A stretch of DNA of 64,000 bases, taken from NCBI RefSeq assembly GCF_900105625.1, contig NZ_FNSD01000001.1, positions 3,224,001 to 3,288,000 on the forward strand. The letters are read 5' to 3'. Of this stretch, positions 27,449-36,626 are shown piece after piece. This DNA comes from Terriglobus roseus (lineage in GTDB: Bacteria > Acidobacteriota > Terriglobia > Terriglobales > Acidobacteriaceae). The notes under the pieces were generated by a model. It saw only the letters and a list, made by a program, of their open reading frames with translations. It made no database searches and had not been told where the DNA came from. A program made the translations under genes and the position numbers. The number at the start of each line of letters is the position of its first letter. Position 1 is the first letter of the stretch.

Positions 27449-29221
27449 ATGTTCGCAATCATGCGCTTTTTACTTCAGTCCGTCGCGGTCTCGTTCGCAC
27501 TCGTCGCAACCCTCTCTGTCCCGGCACGTGCGCAGCGCATCGGCGCCGATGGCGCAAAGCAGACATTTGGTTTCGTAAGCGAACAATACTTCGACGACGT
27601 TTACTTCAAGTTCAACCCCACCAGTGGAACGAGCGTCGGCTTTCATCAGTACGACGCGCAGCTTGAGGACTATTCCGCTGCGAACATCGCGAAAGAGACG
27701 GCTGCGCTGCATCAGTACCAGGCGAAGCTTGAGGCGATTCCCGCGGATGGTCTTGATGCTCCTGTTGCCGCGGACCGCGAGGTGCTGCTGAATTCCATCA
27801 AGTCGCAACTGCTGAGCCTGGAGACGATCCGGATGTGGCAGAAGAATCCGGACAACTACTCCAGCGGCGTTACGAGCTCGATCTTCACACTGATGGAGAG
27901 GCCATACGCACCGGTGAACACACGCTTACGAGCGGCAATCGCTCGCGAGAAGCTGATTCCGCAGGTCTTCGCAGAGGCGCGGAAGAACCTGCAGAATCCG
28001 CCAAGAATCTACACAGAGATCGCGTTGGAGCAGATCGACGGCAGCATCAGTTTCTTTGAGCACGATGTGCCGCTGGCCTTCGCCTCGGCTACCGACGCTG
28101 CCGCGAAAGCTGAGCTCATGAAGACCAACGCTGCTGTCGTCGACGCCATGAAGAGTTATGCAGCATGGATGAAGGCGGACCTGTTGCCGCGTTCGAACGG
28201 CAGCTTCGCCTTTGGTGCTGACACGTATCGTAAGAAGCTGCAGTACGACGAGATGGTCGACACTCCGCTGGACAAGCTGCTTGCCGTAAATGAAGCGAAC
28301 ACGAAGGCAAACCAGGCGGAGTTCGCGCGCATTGCGAAGGAGCTCGATCCGAAGAAAACTCCGACGGAAGTGCTGGCGGAACTGGCCACTATCCATCCTG
28401 CACCGGACAAGCTGCTGGATGCCTTCCGTTACAGTTTCAACGCGGAGATAGCATTCATCCAGACGCATCACATCATCACGCTGCCGAGCGACGCGCGCCC
28501 TATCCTGCAGGAGACACCGCCGTTCATGCGCGCGACGACCTCTGCCAGCATCGATCCTTCAGGACCGTTTGAGACAGGATCGAAGGCCGCGTACTTCAAC
28601 GTGACGCTGCCTGAAAAGGGATGGACACCGGAGCACATCGCCGAACACATGGCGGAGTTCAACGTTGGAACCGTCGTCAGCACCAGCATCCACGAGACGT
28701 TTCCCGGTCACTACGTCCAGTTCCTCTGGCAGGATCAGTTCCCATCGAAGGTGCGCAAGCTGGTTGGCGCGAATACGAACGTAGAGGGCTGGGCTCACTA
28801 CACCGAGCAGATGATGCTGGATGAAGGTTTTGTCACACCCGGCGCGGAGGAACGCACACGCAAACTGGTCCGGCTGGGCCAGATCCAGGATGCGTTGTTG
28901 CGCAATGCGCGCTTCACAGTGGCCATCAAGATGCATACGGAAGGCTGGACGACGGAGCAGGCTGAGCACTATTTCGTAACCGAAGGCTATCAATCACCGT
29001 CTGTAGGGAAGATGGAAACCAAGCGCGGAACGGCCGATGCTACCTATCTGTATTACACGTTGGGTAAACTAGAGATACTGAAGCTCCGAGCTGATGTGAA
29101 GGCAAAGCAGGGCGCACGATTCAACCTGCAGGACTTTCACGATACCTTCATGCGGCAGGGTCCTGTACCGATCAGGATCGTACGCCAGGCGATGTTGCAC
29201 GATAACTCGCCGGTACTGTAA
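27449..29221 (+). CDS. DUF885-family exported peptidase-like protein
   Basis: 591 residues from ATG 27449 (ATG 27461 is an alternative). The signal peptide ends near VPARAQ. DUF885 proteins are putative zinc carboxypeptidase-like enzymes; the catalytic-type motif HETFPGHYVQ lies near residue 415 and NVEGWAHYTEQMMLDEG near 446, matching HExxPGH and the downstream Glu/His set of the family. The protein should act in the periplasm on peptides. It is a paralogue-type companion of the partial gene at 1-444. It overlaps no neighbour and precedes galU by 158 bases. Confidence 0.9.
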   Translation: MFAIMRFLLQSVAVSFALVATLSVPARAQRIGADGAKQTFGFVSEQYFDDVYFKFNPTSGTSVGFHQYDAQLEDYSAANIAKETAALHQYQAKLEAIPADGLDAPVAADREVLLNSIKSQLLSLETIRMWQKNPDNYSSGVTSSIFTLMERPYAPVNTRLRAAIAREKLIPQVFAEARKNLQNPPRIYTEIALEQIDGSISFFEHDVPLAFASATDAAAKAELMKTNAAVVDAMKSYAAWMKADLLPRSNGSFAFGADTYRKKLQYDEMVDTPLDKLLAVNEANTKANQAEFARIAKELDPKKTPTEVLAELATIHPAPDKLLDAFRYSFNAEIAFIQTHHIITLPSDARPILQETPPFMRATTSASIDPSGPFETGSKAAYFNVTLPEKGWTPEHIAEHMAEFNVGTVVSTSIHETFPGHYVQFLWQDQFPSKVRKLVGANTNVEGWAHYTEQMMLDEGFVTPGAEERTRKLVRLGQIQDALLRNARFTVAIKMHTEGWTTEQAEHYFVTEGYQSPSVGKMETKRGTADATYLYYTLGKLEILKLRADVKAKQGARFNLQDFHDTFMRQGPVPIRIVRQAMLHDNSPVL

Positions 29222-29283
29222 GCCGCACAACGTTTGCTGCGTCACTGAACTGCTTCCTGCACTGTCGTTCATCGACCTACAAC

Positions 29284-29310
29284 GGATTCGGGATACGCTT
29301 CCTCGAATCC
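29284..29310 (+). terminator. Weak hairpin between DUF885 gene and galU
   Basis: GGATTCG and CGAATCC form a seven-base stem with a 13-base loop. No T-run follows, so termination is doubtful. Confidence 0.3.
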
Positions 29311-29379
29311 GCTCACTAGCATTGGGCAATTGAAATCACTGTAATTACATCTCGGAAAGTGTTTGGAAACCAGTCACGC

Positions 29380-30255
29380 ATGACACAGAAGATTCGTAAG
29401 GCCGTATTCCCCGCCGCCGGTATGGGCACCCGCTTCCTTCCTGCCACCAAGGCCACTCCCAAGGAGATGCTGCCTCTGGTCGACAAGCCGTTGATCCAGT
29501 ACGGCGTCGAAGAGGCAGTCGCTGCCGGATGCACAGAGATCATCATCGTCACGGGCCGCGGCAAAGGCACCATGGAAGACCACTTCGACCGCGCACCGGA
29601 GCTTGAGGCGTCGCTTGAGAAGCGTGGTAAGACTGCTCTGCTTGAGATCGCGCAGTCTGTCTCCAAGCTGGCCAAAATCACCTACGTGCGCCAGCCAGAG
29701 GCGCTTGGCCTGGGCCACGCAGTGCTGATGGCGAAGGAACTCGTCGGCGATGAGCCATTCTGCGTGCTTCTGCCGGACGACATCGTGGATGCGACCACAC
29801 CCTGCATGAAGCAAATGGTGGAAGCCTTCAACCGCACCGGATCGTCGATCCTGGGCAGCGAAGTGGTCGAAGGCGAAGCCATCTCGCAGTACGGCTGTCT
29901 CGACTGCGCTCCGGTCGCCGGTGATGAGCGCCTGCTGAAGGTTCGCGACATGGTCGAGAAGCCCAAGGCAAGCGAAGCACCGAGCCAGAACGCGATCATC
30001 GGTCGCTACATCCTGACGCCTCGCATCTTCAGCCTGCTGGAGCAGCTGACACCCGGCGCTGGCGGCGAACTGCAGCTGACGGACGGCATCAAGGCGTTGC
30101 TGCAGTATGAGAGCGTCTACGGCTTCACCTACGAGGGCAAGCGTCACGACGCGGGCGATAAGCTCGGCTTCCTGAAGGCGACTGTCGAGTTTGCTCTGAA
30201 GCGCGACGACCTGGGGCCGAAGTTCCGCGAGTGGCTGAAGTCGTTCCCCATCTAA
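29380..30255 (+). CDS. galU: UTP--glucose-1-phosphate uridylyltransferase
   Basis: 291 residues from ATG 29380; GTG 29359 is an in-frame alternative. It makes UDP-glucose for surface polysaccharides and glycogen-like polymers. Nucleotidyltransferase signature KAVFPAAGMGTRFLPATKA with PKEMLPLVDKPLIQY at the N-terminus, and later GLGHAVLMAKELVGDEPFCVLLPDDI (GLGHAVL, VLLPDD) and YEGKRHDAGDKLGFLKA, all as in GalU. Monocistronic, followed by the inverted copy of the 120-bp element and a strong terminator. Confidence 0.95.
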   Translation: MTQKIRKAVFPAAGMGTRFLPATKATPKEMLPLVDKPLIQYGVEEAVAAGCTEIIIVTGRGKGTMEDHFDRAPELEASLEKRGKTALLEIAQSVSKLAKITYVRQPEALGLGHAVLMAKELVGDEPFCVLLPDDIVDATTPCMKQMVEAFNRTGSSILGSEVVEGEAISQYGCLDCAPVAGDERLLKVRDMVEKPKASEAPSQNAIIGRYILTPRIFSLLEQLTPGAGGELQLTDGIKALLQYESVYGFTYEGKRHDAGDKLGFLKATVEFALKRDDLGPKFREWLKSFPI

Positions 30256-30280
30256 GAACGTCGACGACCTGAGATCGGGG

Positions 30281-30400
30281 GGTACCCCCTCCCCCGATTC
30301 TCGTAAAAATCAGATTCTAAATAGGTTGACGATTCCTAAATCGGCAAAAATTAGATTCTAAACGGCTTAGACGCAAAAATCAGATTTTAAAGGACTTAGG
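30281..30400 (-). repeat. 120-bp dispersed element, copy 2 (inverted)
   Basis: Read on the minus strand it has the same 29-, 41- and 50-base units as copy 1 and ends in GGGGGAGGGGGTACCCCC. Unit starts diverge (AAGTCCTTTAAAATCTGATT, AAGCCGTTTAGAATCTAATT, AACCTATTTAGAATCTGATT) but keep the word ATCT(A/G)ATTTTT. It begins 26 bases after the galU stop. Confidence 0.75.
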
Positions 30401-30439
30401 GCAAATCACAGAGTCGCTGTGATTTGCCCTATTTCTATT
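30398..30439 (+). terminator. Strong Rho-independent terminator downstream of galU
   Basis: AGGGCAAATCACAG and CTGTGATTTGCCCT form a perfect 14-bp stem around loop AGTCG, followed by ATTTCTATT. Confidence 0.9.
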
Positions 30440-30550
30440 GTACCGAGTCGATGGAAGTCAGCGGCCAACTCGATGTCTTTTTGAATCTATGAGATAAGTG
30501 ATTTAGGGGCTTGACAGCTTTTTGGCAGCGGGAAAGTTCGCGCGAGCGCG

Positions 30551-30657
30551 AGTACCCACCTCTCGTGATGGAGCCGCGAAAGGATTGGGCACCCGGAGCG
30601 GCGGCAGCCCACTTACGACAATGAAGCTGTCACGAATGGGCCACCGGATTTGTGGCG
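30551..30657. repeat. Two REP-like palindromic units
   Basis: Two tandem, diverged units: GTACCCACC...GGATTGGGCACCCGG (30551-30595) and AGCCCACTT...GAATGGGCCACCGG (30606-30650). The shared form is a CCCA(C/T) left arm, a hairpin core and an AATGGGgCACC right end, also present at 36655-36785 and 44187-44229. Confidence 0.5.
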
Positions 30658-30668
30658 CGCATGGGCTC

Positions 30669-30700
30669 ACTAACCTTTTTCTATCTCCCGTGTCTATCAC
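30669..30700 (+). promoter_or_regulatory. Candidate ECF promoter (autoregulation) of the second sigma factor
   Basis: ACTAACC (30669-30675), 15 bases, then TGTCTATCAC (30691-30700), 38 bases before the start codon. It matches the TAACC-N15-TGTC pattern of the first ECF regulon. Confidence 0.45.
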
Positions 30701-30715
30701 TGTGAGATCGATCTT

Positions 30716-30731
30716 CTGACTCCGGAGTCAG
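30716..30731. promoter_or_regulatory. Perfect 16-bp palindrome covering the ribosome site of the sigma gene
   Basis: CTGACTCCGGAGTCAG ends six bases before the ATG at 30738 and contains the GGAG ribosome site. Either an operator or an RNA hairpin that hides the site. Confidence 0.5.
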
Positions 30732-30737
30732 CGCACG

Positions 30738-31502
30738 ATGGGTACACAAGCTTTTGGTGACGCAGTGAGTGGTGGCGCTTTTGCAGCAAATACCGGTGGT
30801 TTTGCCGGCAATGGGGCATTGGTGGCGGGTGTGGTCGCGGTAGAATCGCCAGCAGTGGCGAAGGCAGCGGCAGGACGAGCAGGCAGGGCGGCGCTTACTC
30901 CAGCGCAGATGGAAGCCCGTGCCCAGCAGCGGTTGGAGGATGACGAACTCATCCGTCAGGCGCAGCGCGGCGAGCGCGATGCATTCGACCAGTTGGTGCG
31001 CCGGTATGATGGTGCGGTTCTAAGGCTTGCGCTGCACATGCTGGGCAATGAGCAGGATGCGCAGGACGTGCACCAGGAGGCGTTCCTGAAGGCCTACCGG
31101 CACCTGTCGAACTTCCGCTTTGAGTGCTCGTTTTACACGTGGCTCTATCGCATCGTCACTAACCTTTGCCTGGACGCGCTGCGCCGGCGTAAGAGCCGTC
31201 GCGAAGATCCGGCGGTGGTGATGGACGGCAGCGGTGATGCGATCGACCTGATGAGCAACATCAGCGACGACCGCGCCGGTGCCAACCCTGAACTGGAGCT
31301 GCGGCGCAATACGCTGCACCTTCGCATCCAGGAAGCGCTGAACCTGCTGACGCCGCGCGAGCGGATGGTGTTTGAGTTGAAGCACTACCAGGGCCTGAAG
31401 CTTCGCGCCATTGGCGAGATGCTGCAGACCACGGAAGAGACGGCAAAGAACACGCTGTTCCGCGCAACACGGAAGCTGCGCGCGAACCTGGCGGACGCTT
31501 AG
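30738..31502 (+). CDS. ECF RNA polymerase sigma factor with Ala/Gly-rich N-terminal extension
   Basis: 254 residues. Region 2 (about 75-145: LIRQAQRGERDAFDQLVRRY, cite DAFDQLVRRY; DAQDVHQEAFLKAYRHL; FYTWLYRIVTNLCLDALRRR) and region 4 (about 190-250: LTPRERMVFELKHYQGLKLR, TTEETAKNTLFRATRKLR) are intact RpoE-type. About 65 Ala/Gly/Val-rich residues precede region 2, which is unusual; a later start (Met58 in TPAQMEARAQQR) would give a normal-length protein but lacks the visible ribosome site that precedes ATG 30738. It heads an operon with an anti-sigma factor and a PDZ protein. Confidence 0.92.
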   Translation: MGTQAFGDAVSGGAFAANTGGFAGNGALVAGVVAVESPAVAKAAAGRAGRAALTPAQMEARAQQRLEDDELIRQAQRGERDAFDQLVRRYDGAVLRLALHMLGNEQDAQDVHQEAFLKAYRHLSNFRFECSFYTWLYRIVTNLCLDALRRRKSRREDPAVVMDGSGDAIDLMSNISDDRAGANPELELRRNTLHLRIQEALNLLTPRERMVFELKHYQGLKLRAIGEMLQTTEETAKNTLFRATRKLRANLADA

Positions 31503-31507
31503 AAAAG

Positions 31508-31555
31508 TTTCGTAGTTTCTGGTTTCTAGGAACTACGAAACCAGCAACAAGAAAC
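31508..31555. repeat. Small palindromic element of the TTTCTGGTTTCTAG type, copy 1
   Basis: TTTCGTAGTT and AACTACGAAA (10-bp arms, 31508-31540) form a hairpin; CTGGTTTC and GAAACCAG overlap it. A related element with the same words lies at 37991-38084. Confidence 0.5.
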
Positions 31556-31699
31556 AGCAGCACCAGCAGGACCCCGCAGATCAGGCACAGGCCGGCGCGG
31601 GTGCAGTACACAGACCACGGCAGGCGATCGGGACACCAACGACCGGCCGGGACAGCAGCACGCAACAACTTTTGGGAAGCCACACAAGGAACACGCGCC

Positions 31700-32662
31700 A
31701 TGAACTGCGAAGAAGTCAAAGTAAATCTCGTTTTGTTGGCCTACGACGAGCTCCGAGAGGAAGAGCAAGCCGATCTGGAACTGCATCTGAGGGGATGCGC
31801 TGAGTGTCGGGAGGAGTCGCTGGCAATGGCCGCGATGACCGGAGTCCTGGCCCAGGAGACAGTCCCCGAAGTGTCGCCGAACATGCTGGCAGCCAGCCGC
31901 ATGCGCCTGGACGAAGCCCTGGATGAAGCCGCCGAAAGCACCTGGAGCATGCGCCTTCGGGCTGCGCTGATGGGCACGTGGCAGCACCTGTACGCCGCGC
32001 CCGCATTGGCCACGCTGCTGGTGGGCGTAGGGTTCCTGGGCGGCAACTTCGTCACGCGTTACCAGGTGGACCATGCGCCGAAGCCCACGTCGCCTTTTTC
32101 GGCGACCATTGGCGAGGGTGTGATCGGAAGTATCAATGACATTGTGGCGACGCCCGAACCGGGCGTCGTCCAGGTGAAGTACACGCGGATGGTGCCAACG
32201 ATGTTCCAGGGCCGCCTCGATGAACCGCAGGTGCGTGAACTGTTGACACTCGCAACACAGCGACCGGGCGATAGCGAAGTGCATAAGACGTCTGTCGGCA
32301 TATTGGTCGATGCATGCAAGGCCGGCAACATCTGTGATCATGGCGAGGGGCAGGCGCCGGGTTACCGGGACGTCCTGTTGCAGCGGCTGCGCTACGATCA
32401 GAGCGCTTCCGTTCGTTTGCGCGCGCTGGAGGGCCTGGGCCGCTATATCGGTGAGGATCCAAAGGTTCGTGATGCCGTGCTGGAAAGCCTGATGAGCGAC
32501 TCCAATGCCGAAGTGCGAACCCATGCCATTGGAATGCTGGAGCCCGTCGAGGGTGATTCCAGTGTGCGCCAGGTGCTCCACACGGTTTCCACGCGGGACG
32601 AAAACCCATACATTCGCAATGCCTCCGCGCAGGTACTGGGGACCATCGATGGGATTCAATAG
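31700..32662 (+). CDS. Membrane-anchored zinc anti-sigma factor with HEAT repeats
   Basis: 320 residues from ATG 31700 (AAGGA upstream). Residues 1-40 are a ZAS-type anti-sigma domain with His29-x3-Cys33-x2-Cys36 (HLRGCAEC) and Cys3. A single membrane helix lies at about 98-118 (APALATLLVGVGFLGG). The part beyond, about 200-315, consists of HEAT/PBS-lyase-like helical repeats (SASVRLRALEGLGRYI, NAEVRTHAIGMLEPV, NPYIRNASAQVLG), predicted to be outside the cytoplasm. It probably holds the preceding sigma factor and senses a periplasmic partner. The PDZ gene starts inside its last codons. Confidence 0.85.
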   Translation: MNCEEVKVNLVLLAYDELREEEQADLELHLRGCAECREESLAMAAMTGVLAQETVPEVSPNMLAASRMRLDEALDEAAESTWSMRLRAALMGTWQHLYAAPALATLLVGVGFLGGNFVTRYQVDHAPKPTSPFSATIGEGVIGSINDIVATPEPGVVQVKYTRMVPTMFQGRLDEPQVRELLTLATQRPGDSEVHKTSVGILVDACKAGNICDHGEGQAPGYRDVLLQRLRYDQSASVRLRALEGLGRYIGEDPKVRDAVLESLMSDSNAEVRTHAIGMLEPVEGDSSVRQVLHTVSTRDENPYIRNASAQVLGTIDGIQ

Positions 32663-33611
32663 CCGGGTTGCGATCGCCGGACTCGCGGTGTCTCTTTCGG
32701 CCGGAATTGCGATGGCACAGACGGCATCCCTGCCGGTGCAGATGTGCAGCACTGCCGATTTGAGTGCCATATTTGCAGGCGCAGGTTTCGCCTCCTTCAG
32801 CGGTGCGCACTCCCAGCCGCCGCAGGGATATCTTGGCATCGCATTTCACGGTGTGAATGACGGCGAGATCGCTGCCATGCACCTGAAGGATGGCCACGGT
32901 GCCGAGATCATCATGGTCGATCATGATGGCCCGGCGGGTAAAGCCGGACTGCGCGAGCATGATGTGGTGCTGAGCGTGAATGGGGTCAGCATCGAGGGTG
33001 AGGACCAGCTACGCAAGATGCTGCGTGACACGCCTCCGGGAAAGTCGATCGCGCTCTACATCTGCCGCAACGGCGTGGAGCAGACGGTAACAGCCGTGAT
33101 GTCCACGCGCGAAGAGGTCGATAAGCAGGCGCGCCAGACCCGCTTTATCGTGCCTGTGCCCGTGGACGATACGGCAATCGTCGTTGCGCCTGCGGAGCCG
33201 CCGGCCTCGCGGAGCGGCTTCGGTCATGGCTTCATTGCGGGACATCTTCTGCCCACACCCACCTACACGGGTGCAACGGTCGACGCCATGGGCGCGCAAC
33301 TAGCCGACTACTTCGGCGTGAAGGACGGGAAGGGTTTGTTAGTCCACGAAGTGGAGAACAACAGCCCGGCCGCTGTGGCAGGTTTGCGCGCCGGTGACGT
33401 CATTGTGAAGATGAATGGCGGCCGTGTGGCGACCGAGAAAGACTGGACGCGCGCCCTGCATGAGAGCAAGGGACGTGCGGTGACGATGACCGTTATTCGC
33501 GAGCGGCGCGAGCAGGTGCTGACCATGGTGCCGGACTCGAAGAGACGCAGTTCGCTGGACAGGGCGACGGAGCCGGGCGCAAGCGGTTTGCCTGCGATGA
33601 TGCTGCGGTAA
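32649..33611 (+). CDS. Exported protein with two PDZ domains, no protease domain
   Basis: 320 residues from ATG 32649, overlapping the anti-sigma gene by 14 bases. Signal peptide 1-23 (ending IAMAQ). PDZ1 lies at about 58-150 ([30 protein letters not shown]) and PDZ2 at about 215-298 ([38 protein letters not shown]). No trypsin-like Ser/His/Asp domain is present, so it is not a DegS or HtrA protease. It could bind exposed C-termini in the periplasm and signal to the HEAT anti-sigma factor. That role is inferred from the operon. Confidence 0.87.
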   Translation: MGFNSRVAIAGLAVSLSAGIAMAQTASLPVQMCSTADLSAIFAGAGFASFSGAHSQPPQGYLGIAFHGVNDGEIAAMHLKDGHGAEIIMVDHDGPAGKAGLREHDVVLSVNGVSIEGEDQLRKMLRDTPPGKSIALYICRNGVEQTVTAVMSTREEVDKQARQTRFIVPVPVDDTAIVVAPAEPPASRSGFGHGFIAGHLLPTPTYTGATVDAMGAQLADYFGVKDGKGLLVHEVENNSPAAVAGLRAGDVIVKMNGGRVATEKDWTRALHESKGRAVTMTVIRERREQVLTMVPDSKRRSSLDRATEPGASGLPAMMLR

Positions 33612-33653
33612 GGCTGCGCTACGGCACGATAATCCCCGAAGAAAAACATGCGG

Positions 33654-33673
33654 ACGGCCTCTTCGCAGGCCGT
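33654..33673 (+). terminator. GC-rich hairpin after the PDZ gene
   Basis: ACGGCCT and AGGCCGT around CTTCGC. No T-run follows; it may only attenuate read-through into the ATP-grasp operon. Confidence 0.4.
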
Positions 33674-33690
33674 TGAACGGTGAGGCACGC

Positions 33691-33719
33691 TTCTGGCGTC
33701 CGTCCCGGACCTCTATACT
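33691..33719 (+). promoter_or_regulatory. Possible sigma-70 promoter of the ATP-grasp gene
   Basis: TTCTGG, 17 bases, TATACT (33714-33719), 11 bases before the start codon at 33730. The -10 is good, the -35 poor. The transcript would have a very short leader that includes the TGAGG ribosome site. Confidence 0.35.
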
Positions 33720-33729
33720 GAGGCCACCG

Positions 33730-35187
33730 ATGGACAATCTCGAGCCGCTTCGGCCCAACCTGGAAGACTACCTGCTGGACAACGCCTACGACGAAATGTT
33801 CGCGGGGCCGGACCAGTTGCGCGGCACTTATGAAGTGCTGATGGAACAGTTTTCCGCCCTGCCGCGCGCTGAAGTGGAGCGACGCAAGCAGGCCGCTGAT
33901 CTATCGTTTCTGAATCAGGGCATCACCTTTACCGTCTATGGCCGCGATGAAGGTACGGAAAAGATCTTCCCGTATGACCTGCTGCCGCGCATGATCACGA
34001 GCGCCGAGTGGGCGACGGTGGAGAAGGGCCTGACTCAGCGCATTACCGCGTTGAACCTCTTCCTGAAAGATATTTATACCGAGGGCCGCATCCTGAAAGA
34101 GGGTGTGGTGCCGCGCGAACTGGTGTACAGCTGCAAGCAGTTCCGCCGCCATATGATCGGGCTGCAGGTGCCGCGCAACGTCTACATCGCCGTTGTGGGG
34201 ACGGACCTGATTCGCCTGGAGAACGGCGAGTTTGTTGTGCTGGAGGATAACCTGCGGGTGCCGTCAGGCGTGAGCTACATGCTGACGAACCGGCGCGTGA
34301 TGAAGCGGATCTTCCCGCAGATGTTCCGCAAATACAACGTGCGCCCGATTGAGCAGTACACCCAGCTGCTGTTGAGCACGTTGCGTTCGCTGGCGCCTGA
34401 GGGGCGTCCGGAACCGAATATTGTTCTGCTTTCGCCCGGTGTTTTTAACTCGGCGTACTACGAACACGCGTATCTTGCACGGCAGATGGGTATTGAGCTG
34501 GTCGAGGGACGTGATCTGGTGACGCACGACAATGTCGTGTACATGCGCACGACCAGCGGCCTGCGCCGCGTGGATGTGATCTATCGCCGCGTGGATGATG
34601 ACTTCATCGACCCCATGAGCTTCCGCGGCGACAGCATGCTGGGTGTAGCGGGCCTCTTCAACGCCTATCGCGCGGGTAACGTGACGCTGGCGAACGCCTT
34701 CGGCACCGGTGTTGCCGATGACAAGGCGCTGTATGCCTACGTGCCAGACATCATCAAGTACTACCTGGGCGAAGACCCTGTGCTGAAGAACGTGGAGACG
34801 TATCTTTGTGCGCGGCCCATTGAGCGGCAGCATGTGCTGGCGAACCTGGACAAGATGGTCGTGAAGGCCGTGGGTGAGAGCGGTGGCTATGGCATGCTGA
34901 TCGGCCCGCAGTCGACGGCGGCGCAGCGTGAGGAGTTTGCACGCAAGATCGAGGCGGATCCGCGGAATTACATCGCGCAGCCGACGATTCAGTTCAGCCG
35001 CGCGCCATGTCTGTTTGGCAATGGCTTTGAGCCGCGTCACGTGGATCTGCGGCCGTACGTCCTGTACGGCGATAAGGTGAGCATCGTGCCGGGTGGACTG
35101 ACGCGCGTTGCGTTGAAGAAGGGGTCGCTGGTTGTGAATAGTTCGCAAGGCGGTGGCAGCAAAGATACATGGGTGCTCAGTCAGTAA
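33730..35187 (+). CDS. Circularly permuted ATP-grasp type 2 protein
   Basis: 485 residues from ATG 33730. Hallmarks of the circularly permuted ATP-grasp family (former DUF404/DUF407) are [21 protein letters not shown], better cited as [31 protein letters not shown]-like [28 protein letters not shown] and the C-terminal [18 protein letters not shown]-binding loop. These enzymes form amide bonds and occur with alpha-E and transglutaminase-like proteins, as here. The stop codon shares one base with the ATG of the porin gene (TAATG), so the two are translationally coupled. Confidence 0.92.
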   Translation: MDNLEPLRPNLEDYLLDNAYDEMFAGPDQLRGTYEVLMEQFSALPRAEVERRKQAADLSFLNQGITFTVYGRDEGTEKIFPYDLLPRMITSAEWATVEKGLTQRITALNLFLKDIYTEGRILKEGVVPRELVYSCKQFRRHMIGLQVPRNVYIAVVGTDLIRLENGEFVVLEDNLRVPSGVSYMLTNRRVMKRIFPQMFRKYNVRPIEQYTQLLLSTLRSLAPEGRPEPNIVLLSPGVFNSAYYEHAYLARQMGIELVEGRDLVTHDNVVYMRTTSGLRRVDVIYRRVDDDFIDPMSFRGDSMLGVAGLFNAYRAGNVTLANAFGTGVADDKALYAYVPDIIKYYLGEDPVLKNVETYLCARPIERQHVLANLDKMVVKAVGESGGYGMLIGPQSTAAQREEFARKIEADPRNYIAQPTIQFSRAPCLFGNGFEPRHVDLRPYVLYGDKVSIVPGGLTRVALKKGSLVVNSSQGGGSKDTWVLSQ

Positions 35188-36626
35188 TGATCGTGCGGCG
35201 GTGGGTGGTGTGTGCGTTGCTTGCGGCTGCGCCGCTTGCTTTGGCGCAGGCACCCGCCAGTCGCAACCCACCGGCGCAGGTGCCGATCGAGAATGCGCCG
35301 CCGGCTGACACGGCTCCGGCGCTGTTTCCGCATACGCTCACGAAGCCCTGGTACATCGCAGGGCAGGCGAACAGCATTTTGCAGGCGCATGGCGCGTTTC
35401 ACTCGCCGTATGAGGGCGTAAACAGCTTGCGTGCGCGCGGCGAGTATAAGGTGTCGCTGCTTGGCACGGTGTATCTCGGCCTGCAGCCGTGGCAACTGCT
35501 CGCAGGCGCGGACTCGGTAAAAGCGAGTCGTTACAACACAGATTTTCTGGTCAATGTTGAGGCGGCCGGTGGCCGCGGCATCAGCCAGGCGCTGGGACTC
35601 GCAGGCTTTACGAATCTTGATGTGGTGCGGAATCCCACGCTCGGGTCCAAGCCGTACATCGCTCGGCTTGAGGTCCATCAGACCATCGGCTTTACCGATG
35701 CGATGACGGACAATACGCGCGGTCCGCTGTCGCTCGCGACGAAAGTGCCTGTTCGACGCCTGGAGTTTCGCGCCGGCAAGATGTCGACACCGGACGTCTT
35801 CGATCTGAACAGCGTGCTGAGTGACAGTCATCTCCAGTTCACCAACTGGAGTATCGACAACAATGGTGCGTGGGACTATGCGGCGGACACGCGTGGCTAC
35901 ACCTATGGCGCGACGCTCGAATACCAGGATCGCGACTGGGCCGTGCGCTATGGCCTGATGCTGATGCCGACGGTGGCTAACGGCATCGACCTGGACTGGG
36001 CGGTGAAGCGTAGCCGCGGGCAGAATGTGGAGGCCGAGCTTCGGCACGGATTCCTGCCGGGGAAGAAGGGAACGCAGCGTGTCCTCGCTTTTGTGAACAC
36101 AGCCCACATGGGCAGCTATCGTGAGGCAGTGCAGGCGTATCTGCGCGGTACCGATGCAACACCGGACATCACGCTGCACGAGCACACGTCGGCGCGGAAG
36201 TACGGCTTCGGCTACAACATGGAGCAGGCGGTTACCGATGACCTGACGGTGGCCGCGCGGTTCGGCTGGAATGACGGCAAGACCGAGTCATTTGCGTACA
36301 CCGAGATCGAGCAGACGGCGCTGGTTGGCGCCAGTTACGACGGCAAGCAGTGGGGCCGGAAGAATGACAAGGTGGGCCTGGCGTTCAGTTCGAACGCCAT
36401 CAAGCGCGATCATCAGCAGTATCTTGCGAACGGCGGCCTTGGCTTCATCCTGGGAGACGGCCACCTGCGCTACGGCCGCGAAAACATTGTGGAGGGTTAT
36501 TACAACCTCCACCTCTGGCGCGGATCGTACTTTGCAGCGGGCGGGTCGCACATCAATAATCCCGGTTACAACCGCGATCGCGGCCCGGTCTGGGTACCGT
36601 CGTTGCGCATGCACATGGATTTCTAG
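35187..36626 (+). CDS. OprB-like carbohydrate-selective porin
   Basis: 479 residues from ATG 35187. Signal peptide [20 protein letters not shown], followed by a Pro-rich linker and then an outer-membrane beta-barrel with aromatic-rich strands: TLTKPWYIAGQANSILQAHG, EYKVSLLGTVYLGLQPW, GTLEYQDRDWAVRYGL-like TLEYQDRDWAVRYGLM, and a terminal Phe (MHMDF) needed for Bam insertion. KPWYIAGQANSI and KMSTPDVFDLN are typical of the OprB family. Coupling by TAATG to an amide-ligase gene is unexpected for a sugar porin; it may export or import the product or substrate. Confidence 0.83.
   Translation: MIVRRWVVCALLAAAPLALAQAPASRNPPAQVPIENAPPADTAPALFPHTLTKPWYIAGQANSILQAHGAFHSPYEGVNSLRARGEYKVSLLGTVYLGLQPWQLLAGADSVKASRYNTDFLVNVEAAGGRGISQALGLAGFTNLDVVRNPTLGSKPYIARLEVHQTIGFTDAMTDNTRGPLSLATKVPVRRLEFRAGKMSTPDVFDLNSVLSDSHLQFTNWSIDNNGAWDYAADTRGYTYGATLEYQDRDWAVRYGLMLMPTVANGIDLDWAVKRSRGQNVEAELRHGFLPGKKGTQRVLAFVNTAHMGSYREAVQAYLRGTDATPDITLHEHTSARKYGFGYNMEQAVTDDLTVAARFGWNDGKTESFAYTEIEQTALVGASYDGKQWGRKNDKVGLAFSSNAIKRDHQQYLANGGLGFILGDGHLRYGRENIVEGYYNLHLWRGSYFAAGGSHINNPGYNRDRGPVWVPSLRMHMDF

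Larger units (their letters stand above)
30256..30737. other. 482-bp intergenic region with repeats, terminator and sigma-factor promoter
   Basis: In order: copy 2 of the 120-bp element, a perfect 14-bp terminator for galU, two palindromic REP-like units (30551-30655), a candidate ECF promoter and a 16-bp palindrome next to the start codon of the next gene. No gene seen. Confidence 0.6.

Noticed and set aside
34264-35271. 335-residue frame opposite the ATP-grasp gene
   Set aside because: Shadow of a GC-rich gene; the sense protein has clear family motifs.
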